From the NCBI GenBank assembly GCA_003556605.1, contig PWQX01000017.1, forward strand, positions 1 to 38,281: a DNA stretch of 38,281 nt. The letters run 5' to 3'. Position 1 is the first letter of the stretch; each line of letters opens with the position of its first letter. Under the pieces are notes generated by a model. The model saw nothing but the letters and a program-made list of their open reading frames with translations, was not told where the DNA came from and did no database searches. Source of the stretch: Spirochaetaceae bacterium. Its GTDB lineage: Bacteria; Spirochaetota; Spirochaetia; DSM-27196; SLAA01. Positions 7,775-14,867 of the stretch are shown here, one piece after another. The position numbers and the translations under genes are program-made.

Positions 7775-8226
7775 GTAGGAGTTCTCGTTACAACTGACGC
7801 GCCGGTGCGGCGAGGAACCGTTTTTGGTGAATACGTGCAGCTTTTCAGGGACGATTGGGTTCTGGCCGTTGTGGCCACTATCTTCTTAGAAGAGGCGCTC
7901 TTTCTGGTTCGCTCGCGTATGTTGGAGCATACCTGCAATACCGATTTGGTCTTTCCGTGGCCGTAAGCGGCGCTATTCTTGCTCTTCATGGAATCGGCGG
8001 CTTTTCGTGCAGTCTCTGCGTACGCCTCCTGTTAGCATGGATGAACGAGCGGCGATTCGTGGAAGTCTGCCGAGACATTCTTCTGGTCTTTTTCGCCGCA
8101 GTGGCTTGGTTGCCGGCATGCGCGCGGAACGGCAATAGCAGTTTTCGCTTTCTGTTGGTGTATCGGCCAGGCGTTTGGAGTAACCCTCTCGGGTTGGGGG
8201 GTGTCACCCTCCTCACAGAAGAATAG
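7775..8226 (+). pseudogene. Decayed MFS transporter fragment, at least one frameshift
   Basis: Three plus-strand frames together read like the middle of a major facilitator superfamily transporter. The first frame gives TVFGEYVQLFRDDWVLAVV and then FLEEALF, ending near 7900. A one-base shift continues with GSLAYVGAYLQYRFGLSVAV and GAILALHGIGG, followed by two more hydrophobic segments. A second apparent shift near 8130 gives GTAIAVFAFCWCIGQAFGV and then runs out. No start codon, N-terminal half or C-terminal end is present. The remnant begins directly after the Nudix stop. Family membership is inferred from the loop and helix pattern; loss of function is clear from the frame breaks unless the assembly has errors here. 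Confidence 0.6.
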
Positions 8227-8256
8227 CGTCGCGTCTCCAGCTTGCTACTTTTATAA

Positions 8257-8284
8257 TTGACACCACATTGAAAGCTGGTATAAT
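8257..8284 (+). promoter_or_regulatory. Sigma-70 promoter of tctC
   Basis: TTGACA (8257-8262), a 16-bp spacer and TATAAT (8279-8284) are both perfect consensus boxes. Transcription should begin near 8291. An imperfect palindrome (GGTA-N10-TACC, 8277-8294) overlaps the -10, a plausible operator. The shared element at 8293-8307 follows. Confidence 0.8.
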
Positions 8285-8292
8285 AATTTGTA

Positions 8293-8307
8293 CCGTTAAT
8301 GTTATAA
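8293..8307 (+). promoter_or_regulatory. Shared 15-bp element downstream of the tctC promoter
   Basis: CCGTTAATGTTATAA lies 8 bases after the tctC -10 box. The tctBA promoter carries CCGTTCATGTTATTA (minus strand, 11716-11730) 4 bases after its -10, identical at 13 of 15 positions. The position over the start of transcription suggests a repressor site common to both transporter units; this is inference. Confidence 0.4.
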
Positions 8308-8320
8308 AAGGAGGCAGACG

Positions 8321-9307
8321 ATGATTCGAAAGCTTGTCGTATTGGTAATTGTAGCGTTACTAGCGTTCAGTTTCATTCTTGTGGCGGGGGAGCGCGAGAT
8401 TGATCCCGAACGCTTTCCGGAAAGGCCGATAACGGCCTGGGTTCCATGGGGAGCCGGCGGAGGGTCCGATCTTGTCTTTAGGGCTGTCGGCCAGGTGTTC
8501 CGGGACCATTCGGGTGGCCAGCCTCAGTTGATAGAGCTCCGCCCTGGTGCCGCGGGAGCTGTCGGCATTCCCGAGTATTTGGAGACTGTGCGGCCGAATG
8601 GTTATCATGTCATGACATGGAATGGAGCTCAAACAATAAAGACTCATGTCTCAAGGGTCGACTATTCGGTGCACGATTTCAAACCCGTCATCAGGCTTAT
8701 CTCCAATTACACGTATATTTTGGTTCCGGATGACTCGCCGTTTCAGACTCTCCAGGATTTTGTCGATTACGCAAAAGCAAATCCGGGCGCGGTGACTATG
8801 GGCCATGCCGGAGTGGGCGGAGGCGCACACCTTTCCTTACTCCTCTTCTGCATGGAGGCGGGTATAGAGGTTACGGAGGTGCCGTATGCCGGTTCCGGCC
8901 CCTCACTTATGGGCCTGATGGCCGGTCAGCATATGGTAGACATGAACATGCCCCCGGTGGGACTGTCGAATATGGAAGCGGGTCAGGTACGAGCACTCGC
9001 CACGCTGTCTCCTGAAAGGCTGCCGCAGCTGCCGGACCTGCCGACGGCGAGAGAACAGGGGATCGACTTTGTTTACCCGCAATCTCGGGGAGTTGTCGTG
9101 CACAAGGACACTCCGGATGAGATTGTCGAGAGACTTCACCAGATCTATAAGGCATGCCTCGAAGATCAGAGACTCCAGGATATATTTTACGAACAGATAG
9201 CAACGCCCACTTACGGCGGCCCCGAAGAATACGGACGAGAGCTCGTCCAGGAAGACGAAGAGTTGGGGAACCTCATCAGAGAAAAAGGGATCGGGGACAG
9301 ATACTAA
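8321..9307 (+). CDS. tctC: Tripartite tricarboxylate transporter (TTT) substrate-binding protein
   Basis: A 328-residue exported protein of the TctC/Bug family, the periplasmic binding component of TTT secondary transporters, which take up carboxylates. Residues 1-23 are a hydrophobic signal segment without a lipobox cysteine. The mature part shows the hallmark strand PITAWVPWGAGGGSD, then RPGAAGAVGIPEYL, GHAGVGGGAHLSLL (lobe 2 binding loop) and the P-rich PQLPDLPTAREQG close to the C-terminus, at the usual length. An aaaggaggc ribosome-binding site precedes ATG 8321. It has its own promoter and a strong terminator (9335-9359). The membrane components tctBA lie just downstream but convergent, with their own promoter. 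Neighbouring uxaC and LarA-like genes suggest a sugar acid as ligand; that is inference. Confidence 0.95.
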   Translation: MIRKLVVLVIVALLAFSFILVAGEREIDPERFPERPITAWVPWGAGGGSDLVFRAVGQVFRDHSGGQPQLIELRPGAAGAVGIPEYLETVRPNGYHVMTWNGAQTIKTHVSRVDYSVHDFKPVIRLISNYTYILVPDDSPFQTLQDFVDYAKANPGAVTMGHAGVGGGAHLSLLLFCMEAGIEVTEVPYAGSGPSLMGLMAGQHMVDMNMPPVGLSNMEAGQVRALATLSPERLPQLPDLPTAREQGIDFVYPQSRGVVVHKDTPDEIVERLHQIYKACLEDQRLQDIFYEQIATPTYGGPEEYGRELVQEDEELGNLIREKGIGDRY

Positions 9308-9334
9308 AACCCTACTTACTCATTAGCGGTATAA

Positions 9335-9359
9335 GGGGGCGCGCCGGCGCCCCTTTTTT
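9335..9359 (+). terminator. Rho-independent terminator of tctC
   Basis: A perfect 7-bp GC stem, GGGGCGC (9336-9342) and GCGCCCC (9347-9353) with a GCCG loop, is followed by six T (9354-9359). It lies 27 bases after the tctC stop. Confidence 0.93.
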
Positions 9360-9552
9360 AATTCTTTTGACGATTGTGAGCAAGATGCCAAGTGAGACGG
9401 CAGTGGCACGCACTTGACCATTGGCGTGGCTGACCGGAGCTACGAGGCTCAGGGATCTACGAAGGGGCCACATACGATGGGGCCACAGGGGGCTCTGCCG
9501 ATTCTCGGAAGGGGGCCCGGCGAGGAGCCCGATTTGTCCTCGAATCTTTTCG

Positions 9553-9569
9553 CCTGCCGGTTCGGCAGG
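9553..9569 (-). terminator. Hairpin just downstream of tctA, possible weak terminator
   Basis: Perfect 7-bp inverted repeat CCTGCCG-GTT-CGGCAGG, 10 bases beyond the tctA stop. Neither strand has a T-run after it, so intrinsic termination would be inefficient; it may stabilise the 3' end of the tctBA transcript. The rest of 9360-9578 shows nothing recognisable. Confidence 0.35.
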
Positions 9570-9578
9570 TCAGCATTT

Positions 9579-11093
9579 CTACTCGTCTGTTTGTTTCCAA
9601 GACGAAGTCTGCACTTGTCGCCACAGTTTAGCAAGCAGCGGCAGTGTTAACGCAATAACGGACAATATGATGAACGTGGTAGAAATGGGACTTGCAAAAA
9701 TGAACATCGGGTCATTGCCGGACACCAAAAAACCTCGGTTCAAATTATCTTCTGCCATCGGGCCCAGTATCAATCCCAGTATCATTGGAGGGGCCGGATA
9801 ATCATACTTGCGCATAAAATAGCCTACTACCCCAAAGATCAGGGCCGTCATGGCATCGTTAACGTTATTGGCGAGAGTATACGCGCCAAGGAAGCAAGCG
9901 ATTATGATCATCGGCATCAGGATGTTCCGGGGGGTATTCAGCACCCTCGGCCATATCTTCGTCCCTCCTAATCCGAGAATGAGAACCAGAAACTGCATGA
10001 GAATAAAAGCAGCGAAGAGCGTATGGACAACATCGAGATGCGCAATGAAAAGCATCGGCCCGGGCCGTAATCCGATCAGCATCAATGCCCCGAGCATAAC
10101 GGCGGTAACTGCGTCTCCGGGGATACCCAAGGTCAGCAACGGCACCAATGCTCCTCCGGTGGTTCCGTTATTCGCAGATTCCGGGGCCGCGATACCTTCG
10201 GGAACACCGGTACCCCATTCGTCCTTATTGCGGTGAAATCTCCTGATAAGATCATAGCTGACGAAACAAGCGATCGCGCCCCCCGCTCCGGGAATTATTC
10301 CGATTGTAGTTCCCAATATTGACCCGACAATTATCGGCAGGACGATTCTTTTTACGTCCGTTCTTGACGGGATGATGTTTCTAATTACCTGTGTTACGCG
10401 TTCTTCGCCCTTTACTGCTTTACTCAGATCAAAGAATATCTGAGAAAATGCAAAGAGACCGACCAGAACGGGAAGAAGAGAAAGGCCAGCCACCAAGAAT
10501 CTCAAATCGAAAGTGAAACGGGTTACACCCCAGATTTCATCTGCACCGACAGTAGAAATGAATAAACCGAGAAAGCCGACAATTAATCCCTTAAGTGTAT
10601 TCTTGCTTGTGGCGCTGGCAATAATGGTTAAACCAAAGATCGCAAGCGCAAAATACTCCGGCGCCCGAAACGCTAAAGCAACTCGCGCAAGCTGAGGTGA
10701 AACAAGGACAAGAGCGACGCCGCTGACTAGTCCTCCGCAGACCGACGCGATCACCGCCAGACCGAGAGCTCTGCCCGCCTCGCCCCTATCTGCCATAGGG
10801 TAGCCATCCAGTACAGTAGCAGCAGCTGACGGATGGCCGGGAGTTCTTAACAGTACGGCGGAAATTGAGCCTCCGTACATGGCTCCGCAAAACATTGCGG
10901 CAAGCGTGACCAAAGCTGCGCCGAAATCTAAATGATAGATCAGCGGAAGCAGCAGGATTATTCCCATTGAACCGGTCATGCCGGGAATAGCACCCAGAAT
11001 GATGCCGCCCACAAGCCCGACAAGCATCATCAAAAATGTCCATGGTTCTAGGGTCTGGAACAGACCTGCCAATAGCCCTGAAAGAAGCTCCAT
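9579..11093 (-). CDS. tctA: TTT transporter large membrane subunit
   Basis: A 504-residue, highly hydrophobic protein with about 11-12 membrane segments, the usual length for TctA (DUF112). It carries the two duplicated signature regions: GAIPGMTGSMGIILLLPL with GAMYGGSISAVLL near the N-terminus, and GIIPGAGGAIACFVSYD with the block EGIAAPESANNGTTGGALVP in the second half. TctA forms the substrate and cation path, working with TctB and the binding protein TctC. An aggag ribosome-binding site precedes ATG 11093, and the start lies 13 bases after the tctB stop, so the two are cotranscribed. The tctC gene is convergent rather than in the same operon, an unusual arrangement. Confidence 0.96.
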   Translation of the reverse strand: MELLSGLLAGLFQTLEPWTFLMMLVGLVGGIILGAIPGMTGSMGIILLLPLIYHLDFGAALVTLAAMFCGAMYGGSISAVLLRTPGHPSAAATVLDGYPMADRGEAGRALGLAVIASVCGGLVSGVALVLVSPQLARVALAFRAPEYFALAIFGLTIIASATSKNTLKGLIVGFLGLFISTVGADEIWGVTRFTFDLRFLVAGLSLLPVLVGLFAFSQIFFDLSKAVKGEERVTQVIRNIIPSRTDVKRIVLPIIVGSILGTTIGIIPGAGGAIACFVSYDLIRRFHRNKDEWGTGVPEGIAAPESANNGTTGGALVPLLTLGIPGDAVTAVMLGALMLIGLRPGPMLFIAHLDVVHTLFAAFILMQFLVLILGLGGTKIWPRVLNTPRNILMPMIIIACFLGAYTLANNVNDAMTALIFGVVGYFMRKYDYPAPPMILGLILGPMAEDNLNRGFLVSGNDPMFIFASPISTTFIILSVIALTLPLLAKLWRQVQTSSWKQTDE

Positions 11094-11106
11094 CGCGGAC
11101 TCCTAA

Positions 11107-11565
11107 TTAGAAAAGCGTGAAACGGGGCAGCAAAGCCAAAAGCCACTCATTGAACACCACGTAAATAATTGCCGTTGCAACAACGCTGATAACCCCCATT
11201 TTGATCCACTTTCTGAGGCCGAAAATGCGCATCAATGCAAAAAGGAAGAATGGAGTGAGCAAGAGAAATCCGAAAATGACAACCATGCGGATATATGCGG
11301 CAACGCATAATACCAGCAGAACAACGTGCTTCAACTCCGATTTTTCGAACTTCTTCACATCCGCATTTGTCTCTTTCCTGAGATGGTAGTAGGAATGGCC
11401 GGTCAGGATTACGCCAAGAACAAGAAGTACTGCCAAGATAACTTTCGGGAAATCGCCGGGGCCAATGCCCAATTCCACCTCGCGCATTCTGTCGGCGATA
11501 GAATACCCAACGGCCGAAAAGACAATCAGGGCAAGTCCAATAGAAAGATCAACTTTCGGATACAT
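11107..11565 (-). CDS. tctB: TTT transporter small membrane subunit
   Basis: A 152-residue protein with four predicted membrane segments (about residues 8-25, 40-58, 82-112 with a kink, 120-145), matching TctB in size and topology. It opens with LSIGLALIVFSAVGYSIA and a charged loop ELGIGPGDFPKVI, a typical TctB pattern (PGxFP). TctB is the poorly conserved small partner of TctA in the membrane. ATG 11565 has an aggtgggtgg ribosome-binding stretch. It is the first gene of a tctBA unit transcribed from a promoter about 170 bases upstream, leaving an unusually long leader of about 160 bases. Confidence 0.92.
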   Translation of the reverse strand: MYPKVDLSIGLALIVFSAVGYSIADRMREVELGIGPGDFPKVILAVLLVLGVILTGHSYYHLRKETNADVKKFEKSELKHVVLLVLCVAAYIRMVVIFGFLLLTPFFLFALMRIFGLRKWIKMGVISVVATAIIYVVFNEWLLALLPRFTLF

Positions 11566-11715
11566 TCATCCACCCACCTGTACTTCCGGAAGAGCAGACC
11601 GCAAGCCCACTCCTTCGGCTATTCTGTTCCGATGCACTGTCTTCCACTGCCACAGGTTACCATACGCATCATGTCTGCTCATGTCACAGTTGTACGAAAT
11701 ACTGTCCCGCCACAA

Positions 11716-11730
11716 TAATAACATGAACGG
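11716..11730 (-). promoter_or_regulatory. Shared 15-bp element downstream of the tctBA promoter
   Basis: Minus-strand CCGTTCATGTTATTA begins 4 bases after the -10 box and matches the element over the tctC start site at 13 of 15 positions. A common repressor site is suggested but not proven. Confidence 0.4.
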
Positions 11731-11734
11731 GGAT

Positions 11735-11762
11735 TTTATATCACTTCGTCATCCGCTGTCAA
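11735..11762 (-). promoter_or_regulatory. Sigma-70 promoter of tctBA
   Basis: Minus strand TTGACA (11757-11762), a 16-bp spacer and TATAAA (11735-11740). Boxes and spacer length mirror those of the tctC promoter. Transcription would begin near 11728. Confidence 0.75.
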
Positions 11763-11918
11763 CCGAACGGCTCGCACTTCAGCGCTGACGCGTCACCTTC
11801 CGATGTGGGGCGCAGTCTGCGGCGCGCGCCGGGCAGCGACCGCTGCCGGCGGTCCCGGCACGCGAATGCCGGCCGTGAATATCGTTTCCGATTGCATTCC
11901 CAGGTCTGCTACGAAGAC

Positions 11919-11943
11919 TGTTAGTAACACATATTGTTAGAAA
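11919..11943 (+). repeat. Direct repeat TGTTAG(T/A)AA upstream of the LarA-like gene promoter
   Basis: TGTTAGTAA (11919-11927) and TGTTAGAAA (11935-11943) lie 16 bases apart, start to start, ending 6 bases before the -35 box. Their TGTTA core also occurs in the shared element at the two tct promoters. An activator or repressor site is possible; short AT-rich matches can arise by chance. Confidence 0.3.
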
Positions 11944-11949
11944 TCATCG

Positions 11950-11978
11950 TTGACGGCGAAAATTTCCCATTCTATACT
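11950..11978 (+). promoter_or_regulatory. Sigma-70 promoter of the LarA-like/uxaC/Gfo-Idh operon
   Basis: TTGACG (11950-11955), a 17-bp spacer and TATACT (11973-11978), each five of six to consensus. Transcription would begin near 11985, about 90 bases before the start codon. The remainder of the 512-base gap 11566-12077 holds the tctBA promoter and a GC-rich stretch with a small hairpin near 11835, and no gene. Confidence 0.7.
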
Positions 11979-12077
11979 GCAAAGTGGCGACTCCAACACG
12001 GAGATCGTACACGATCGAATAGGCGTTGCTAAGCGGCTCAGGAGCGCGACTACAAGCCACACAAGGAAAAAGCGAGT

Positions 12078-13352
12078 TTGGTGAGCGGAATTGACGATCT
12101 TCTCGATGACATTCCTATTCCACGAATGGTCAAGGTATCGCAGGTTTTTGACCGGCCGGTAGTCGGCGATGTGGGAGCTGAGGTCAAGCGGCGCTTGGCT
12201 GCGAAAGGCATATTGGGCTCAGTCCCTGCCGGGGCGCGAATCGCTGTAGCCGTGGGCAGCAGGGGCATTGCGAATCTTCCCGAAATAACACGAGTTGTCA
12301 TTCGAGAGCTGCGGCAAGCGGGCGCGGAGCCATTCATAATCCCTGCGATGGGGAGTCACGGTGGCGCCACCGCGGAAGGGCAGAAAGCCTTGTTGGAGCA
12401 CCTGGGTATACATGAGGAGTACACAAAGGCCCCTATTTGTTCAAGCATGGAAGTGGTCAAAGTGGCGGTTTCTCCGGAGTTTGGGATGCCGGTTTACACC
12501 GATGCTTTGGCTTTGGCAGCGGACGGGATAATCATAATCAATCGCATCAAGGCGCATCCTGCGTACGCCGGTAAGTTCGAGAGCGGGCTGGTCAAGATGG
12601 TGGCAATCGGTCTTGGCAAACAGAAGGAAGCCGAGATCTGTCACAACATCGGATCGGAAAGAATTGGCGAGTTCGTGGCTGACATTGGGTTGGAGATGCT
12701 GCGTCATATCAACCTCATAGGCGCTGTTGGAATGGTTGAGAATGCGTTCCATGAGACAGCCGGGGTAGAGGTGCTGAGGCCCGACGAGATTGAAACGCAG
12801 GAGCCGGCTCTCCTGGCGAGATCCAAGGATCTGGCAGCGCGTTTTTTTATCGATGAGTTCGAGGTGCTCATTATCGATGAGATCGGGAAAGAGATAAGCG
12901 GTGCAGGGTTTGATACCGGTATCGTGGGGCGTTACAGCTCGCCTTACCTGACAGGCGGGCCGAGAATAAGACGCGTAGCGGTATTAGACATAACCGAAAG
13001 ATCGAAAGGGTACGGTGGCGGACTTGGCATGGCTGACTTCACTACCCGCAGAGCGTTCAACAAGTTTGACGCAGAACAGACCTATCCGAATACATTGACT
13101 TCAACTTTCACGAACGGCGTGAAGATCCCTATGATTCTAAAAAACGACCGGCAAGCGGTCCAGGCGTGCATTAAAACCTGTAACCGGATGGATCTCAGAG
13201 ACGCCCGGGTTATCAGGATCAAGAATACACTGTGCATGGAGGAGATAGAGGTTTCGGAAAACCAACGCGAGGTTGTGCAGGCGCACCCGTGCATGCGGAT
13301 CATCGGAGACCCGCGAGAGATGCGTTTCGACAAAGAGGGAAACCTGTTCTAG
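12078..13352 (+). CDS. LarA-like protein (DUF2088, nickel-pincer nucleotide enzyme family)
   Basis: A 424-residue cytoplasmic protein resembling the lactate racemase LarA superfamily. LarA racemises 2-hydroxyacids with a nickel-pincer nucleotide bound through His108, His174, Lys184 and His200. Here H94 (in AMGSHGGAT) and H160 (in RIKAHPAYAG) have exactly the LarA spacing of 66. The covalent lysine position falls on G170, with K166 and K173 close by; H189 could serve as the fourth residue. Homologues act on lactate, malate, phenyllactate or gluconate epimers. With uxaC downstream, an epimerase for a sugar acid is likely, by inference. The start is TTG 12078 (aagga 10 bases upstream) or GTG 12081. 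It is the first gene of a three-gene unit. Confidence 0.8.
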   Translation: MVSGIDDLLDDIPIPRMVKVSQVFDRPVVGDVGAEVKRRLAAKGILGSVPAGARIAVAVGSRGIANLPEITRVVIRELRQAGAEPFIIPAMGSHGGATAEGQKALLEHLGIHEEYTKAPICSSMEVVKVAVSPEFGMPVYTDALALAADGIIIINRIKAHPAYAGKFESGLVKMVAIGLGKQKEAEICHNIGSERIGEFVADIGLEMLRHINLIGAVGMVENAFHETAGVEVLRPDEIETQEPALLARSKDLAARFFIDEFEVLIIDEIGKEISGAGFDTGIVGRYSSPYLTGGPRIRRVAVLDITERSKGYGGGLGMADFTTRRAFNKFDAEQTYPNTLTSTFTNGVKIPMILKNDRQAVQACIKTCNRMDLRDARVIRIKNTLCMEEIEVSENQREVVQAHPCMRIIGDPREMRFDKEGNLF

Positions 13353-13400
13353 CGGCGCACGCCGTGGAATGGCTCCCGCCCTGAATCTGAATCACTTTCA

Positions 13401-13406
13401 TGGAGG
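13401..13406 (+). promoter_or_regulatory. Ribosome-binding site deciding the uxaC start
   Basis: tggagg at 13401-13406 lies 8 bases before ATG 13415. The earlier in-frame ATG at 13400 overlaps this site, so 13415 is the functional start. Confidence 0.8.
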
Positions 13407-13414
13407 CTTTTGCT

Positions 13415-14830
13415 ATGGAATATTTCTTGACCGACGATTTTTTACTGCAGAACGAGCCTGCAAAGGTTCTGTTTCACGAGTACGCCGAAACGATGCCGAT
13501 CTTCGACTACCATAATCATCTTATACCCCGGCAGTTCGCTGAGGACACGAAATTCGAGAACTTGGCGAAAATATGGTTTGACGGTGATCATTACAAGTGG
13601 CGCCTTATGCGCGCTCTCGGGATCGATGAGAAGTATATCACCGGAGATTCAACGGACTATGAGAAGTATCAAGCGTGGGCGGAAACCGTACCCTATACCA
13701 TCGGCAACTGTTTCTACCACTGGACGCACATGGAACTGAAGAACCCTTTCGGTATCACCGGCAAGCTTTTCGGGCCCGATACCGCGCCCGAGATCTGGGA
13801 AACCACGAAGAAGCTGTTACAGCAGGACGACTTCTCCGTCTGCAGCATCGTCCGGCGAATGAATGTAAAGGTCATGTGTACCACCGATGACCCGGTAGAT
13901 TCACTCGATCAGCACGCGCTTATTCGTGAGCGCCGTGATGGTTTTGTGGTCGTTCCTACATTTCGGCCCGATAAGGCCTTAGCTGTTGAAAACCCCAAAG
14001 ACTGGAACGCCTACAGACTCAAGCTGGAAAACGCGGCCGACATGAAGGTCCGCAGCTTCGAGGATTTCATACATGCACTGGACCGGCGCCATGAGTTCTT
14101 CTATACCATGGGCGGACGGGCAACCGACCACGCCTTGCTCTTTCCCTATGCCGAGAAGTGCACCAAAGATGAGGCCGAAGCTATTTTCGCGAAGCTACTA
14201 AACAACGACACTCCGACCGAACAAGAGAACCTGCAATTCAAGACCGCTGCGTTGTATGAGGTCGGTCGAATGAACCATCGCCGCGGATGTGTCATGCAGT
14301 TGCATATGGGAGCGATGCGCAATACCAACACCCGGCGGTTCAAACAGTTAGGTCCCGACTCGGGCTTCAATTCCATGGCCGACTACGTTATCGCAGAGCC
14401 CCTCGCTAGATTTCTCGACCTTCTTGATCAGTCTGATGAGCTTCCCAAAACCGTGCTCTATACCCTGAATCAGAACCAGAATGATATTCTCGCGGCGATG
14501 ACCGGCAACTTCATGGATAGCAAAACGCGTGGGAAGGTGCAGTTTGGGGCTCCTTGGTGGTTCAACGATCAGAAAGACGGTATTGAGCGTCACTTGCTGT
14601 CCATCGCAAATATGGGCCTGATGTCGGTGTATATCGGGATGCTGACCGATTCACGCTGGGTGTTTTCGTTTATCCGACACGAATACTACCGGCGCATACT
14701 CTGCAATCTGATTGGAAGATGGATCGCGGATGGAGAGCTTCCGCGCGATATTCCGCATATCGGAAGCATTGTACAGGATATCTGTTACAACAATGCTGCA
14801 GACTTCTTCGGGATCGAGGTCGGCACGTAA
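13415..14830 (+). CDS. uxaC: Glucuronate (uronate) isomerase
   Basis: A 471-residue enzyme of the UxaC family (E. coli 470 residues) that isomerises D-glucuronate to D-fructuronate and D-galacturonate to D-tagaturonate, the entry step of hexuronate catabolism. Family signatures are the metal-binding FDYHNHLIPRQ near the N-terminus (H33, H35), CTTDDPVDSL, the block HMGAMRNTN, and near the C-terminus MLTDSRWVFSFIRHEYYRRILC. The start is set by tggagg, 8 bases upstream. It sits 62 bases after the LarA-like gene and 37 bases before the Gfo/Idh gene, on one probable transcript. Other hexuronate genes (uxuA/uxaA, kdgK, eda) are not in the window. Confidence 0.97.
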   Translation: MEYFLTDDFLLQNEPAKVLFHEYAETMPIFDYHNHLIPRQFAEDTKFENLAKIWFDGDHYKWRLMRALGIDEKYITGDSTDYEKYQAWAETVPYTIGNCFYHWTHMELKNPFGITGKLFGPDTAPEIWETTKKLLQQDDFSVCSIVRRMNVKVMCTTDDPVDSLDQHALIRERRDGFVVVPTFRPDKALAVENPKDWNAYRLKLENAADMKVRSFEDFIHALDRRHEFFYTMGGRATDHALLFPYAEKCTKDEAEAIFAKLLNNDTPTEQENLQFKTAALYEVGRMNHRRGCVMQLHMGAMRNTNTRRFKQLGPDSGFNSMADYVIAEPLARFLDLLDQSDELPKTVLYTLNQNQNDILAAMTGNFMDSKTRGKVQFGAPWWFNDQKDGIERHLLSIANMGLMSVYIGMLTDSRWVFSFIRHEYYRRILCNLIGRWIADGELPRDIPHIGSIVQDICYNNAADFFGIEVGT

Positions 14831-14867
14831 GTGTTCTATGTCGAATTGAAACAAGGAGATACACCCG

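Noticed and set aside
11820-11880. GC-rich palindromic stretch upstream of the LarA-like gene as a mobile-element end or attachment site
   Set aside because: Only a 6-bp hairpin is present, with no flanking repeat, integrase or tRNA.
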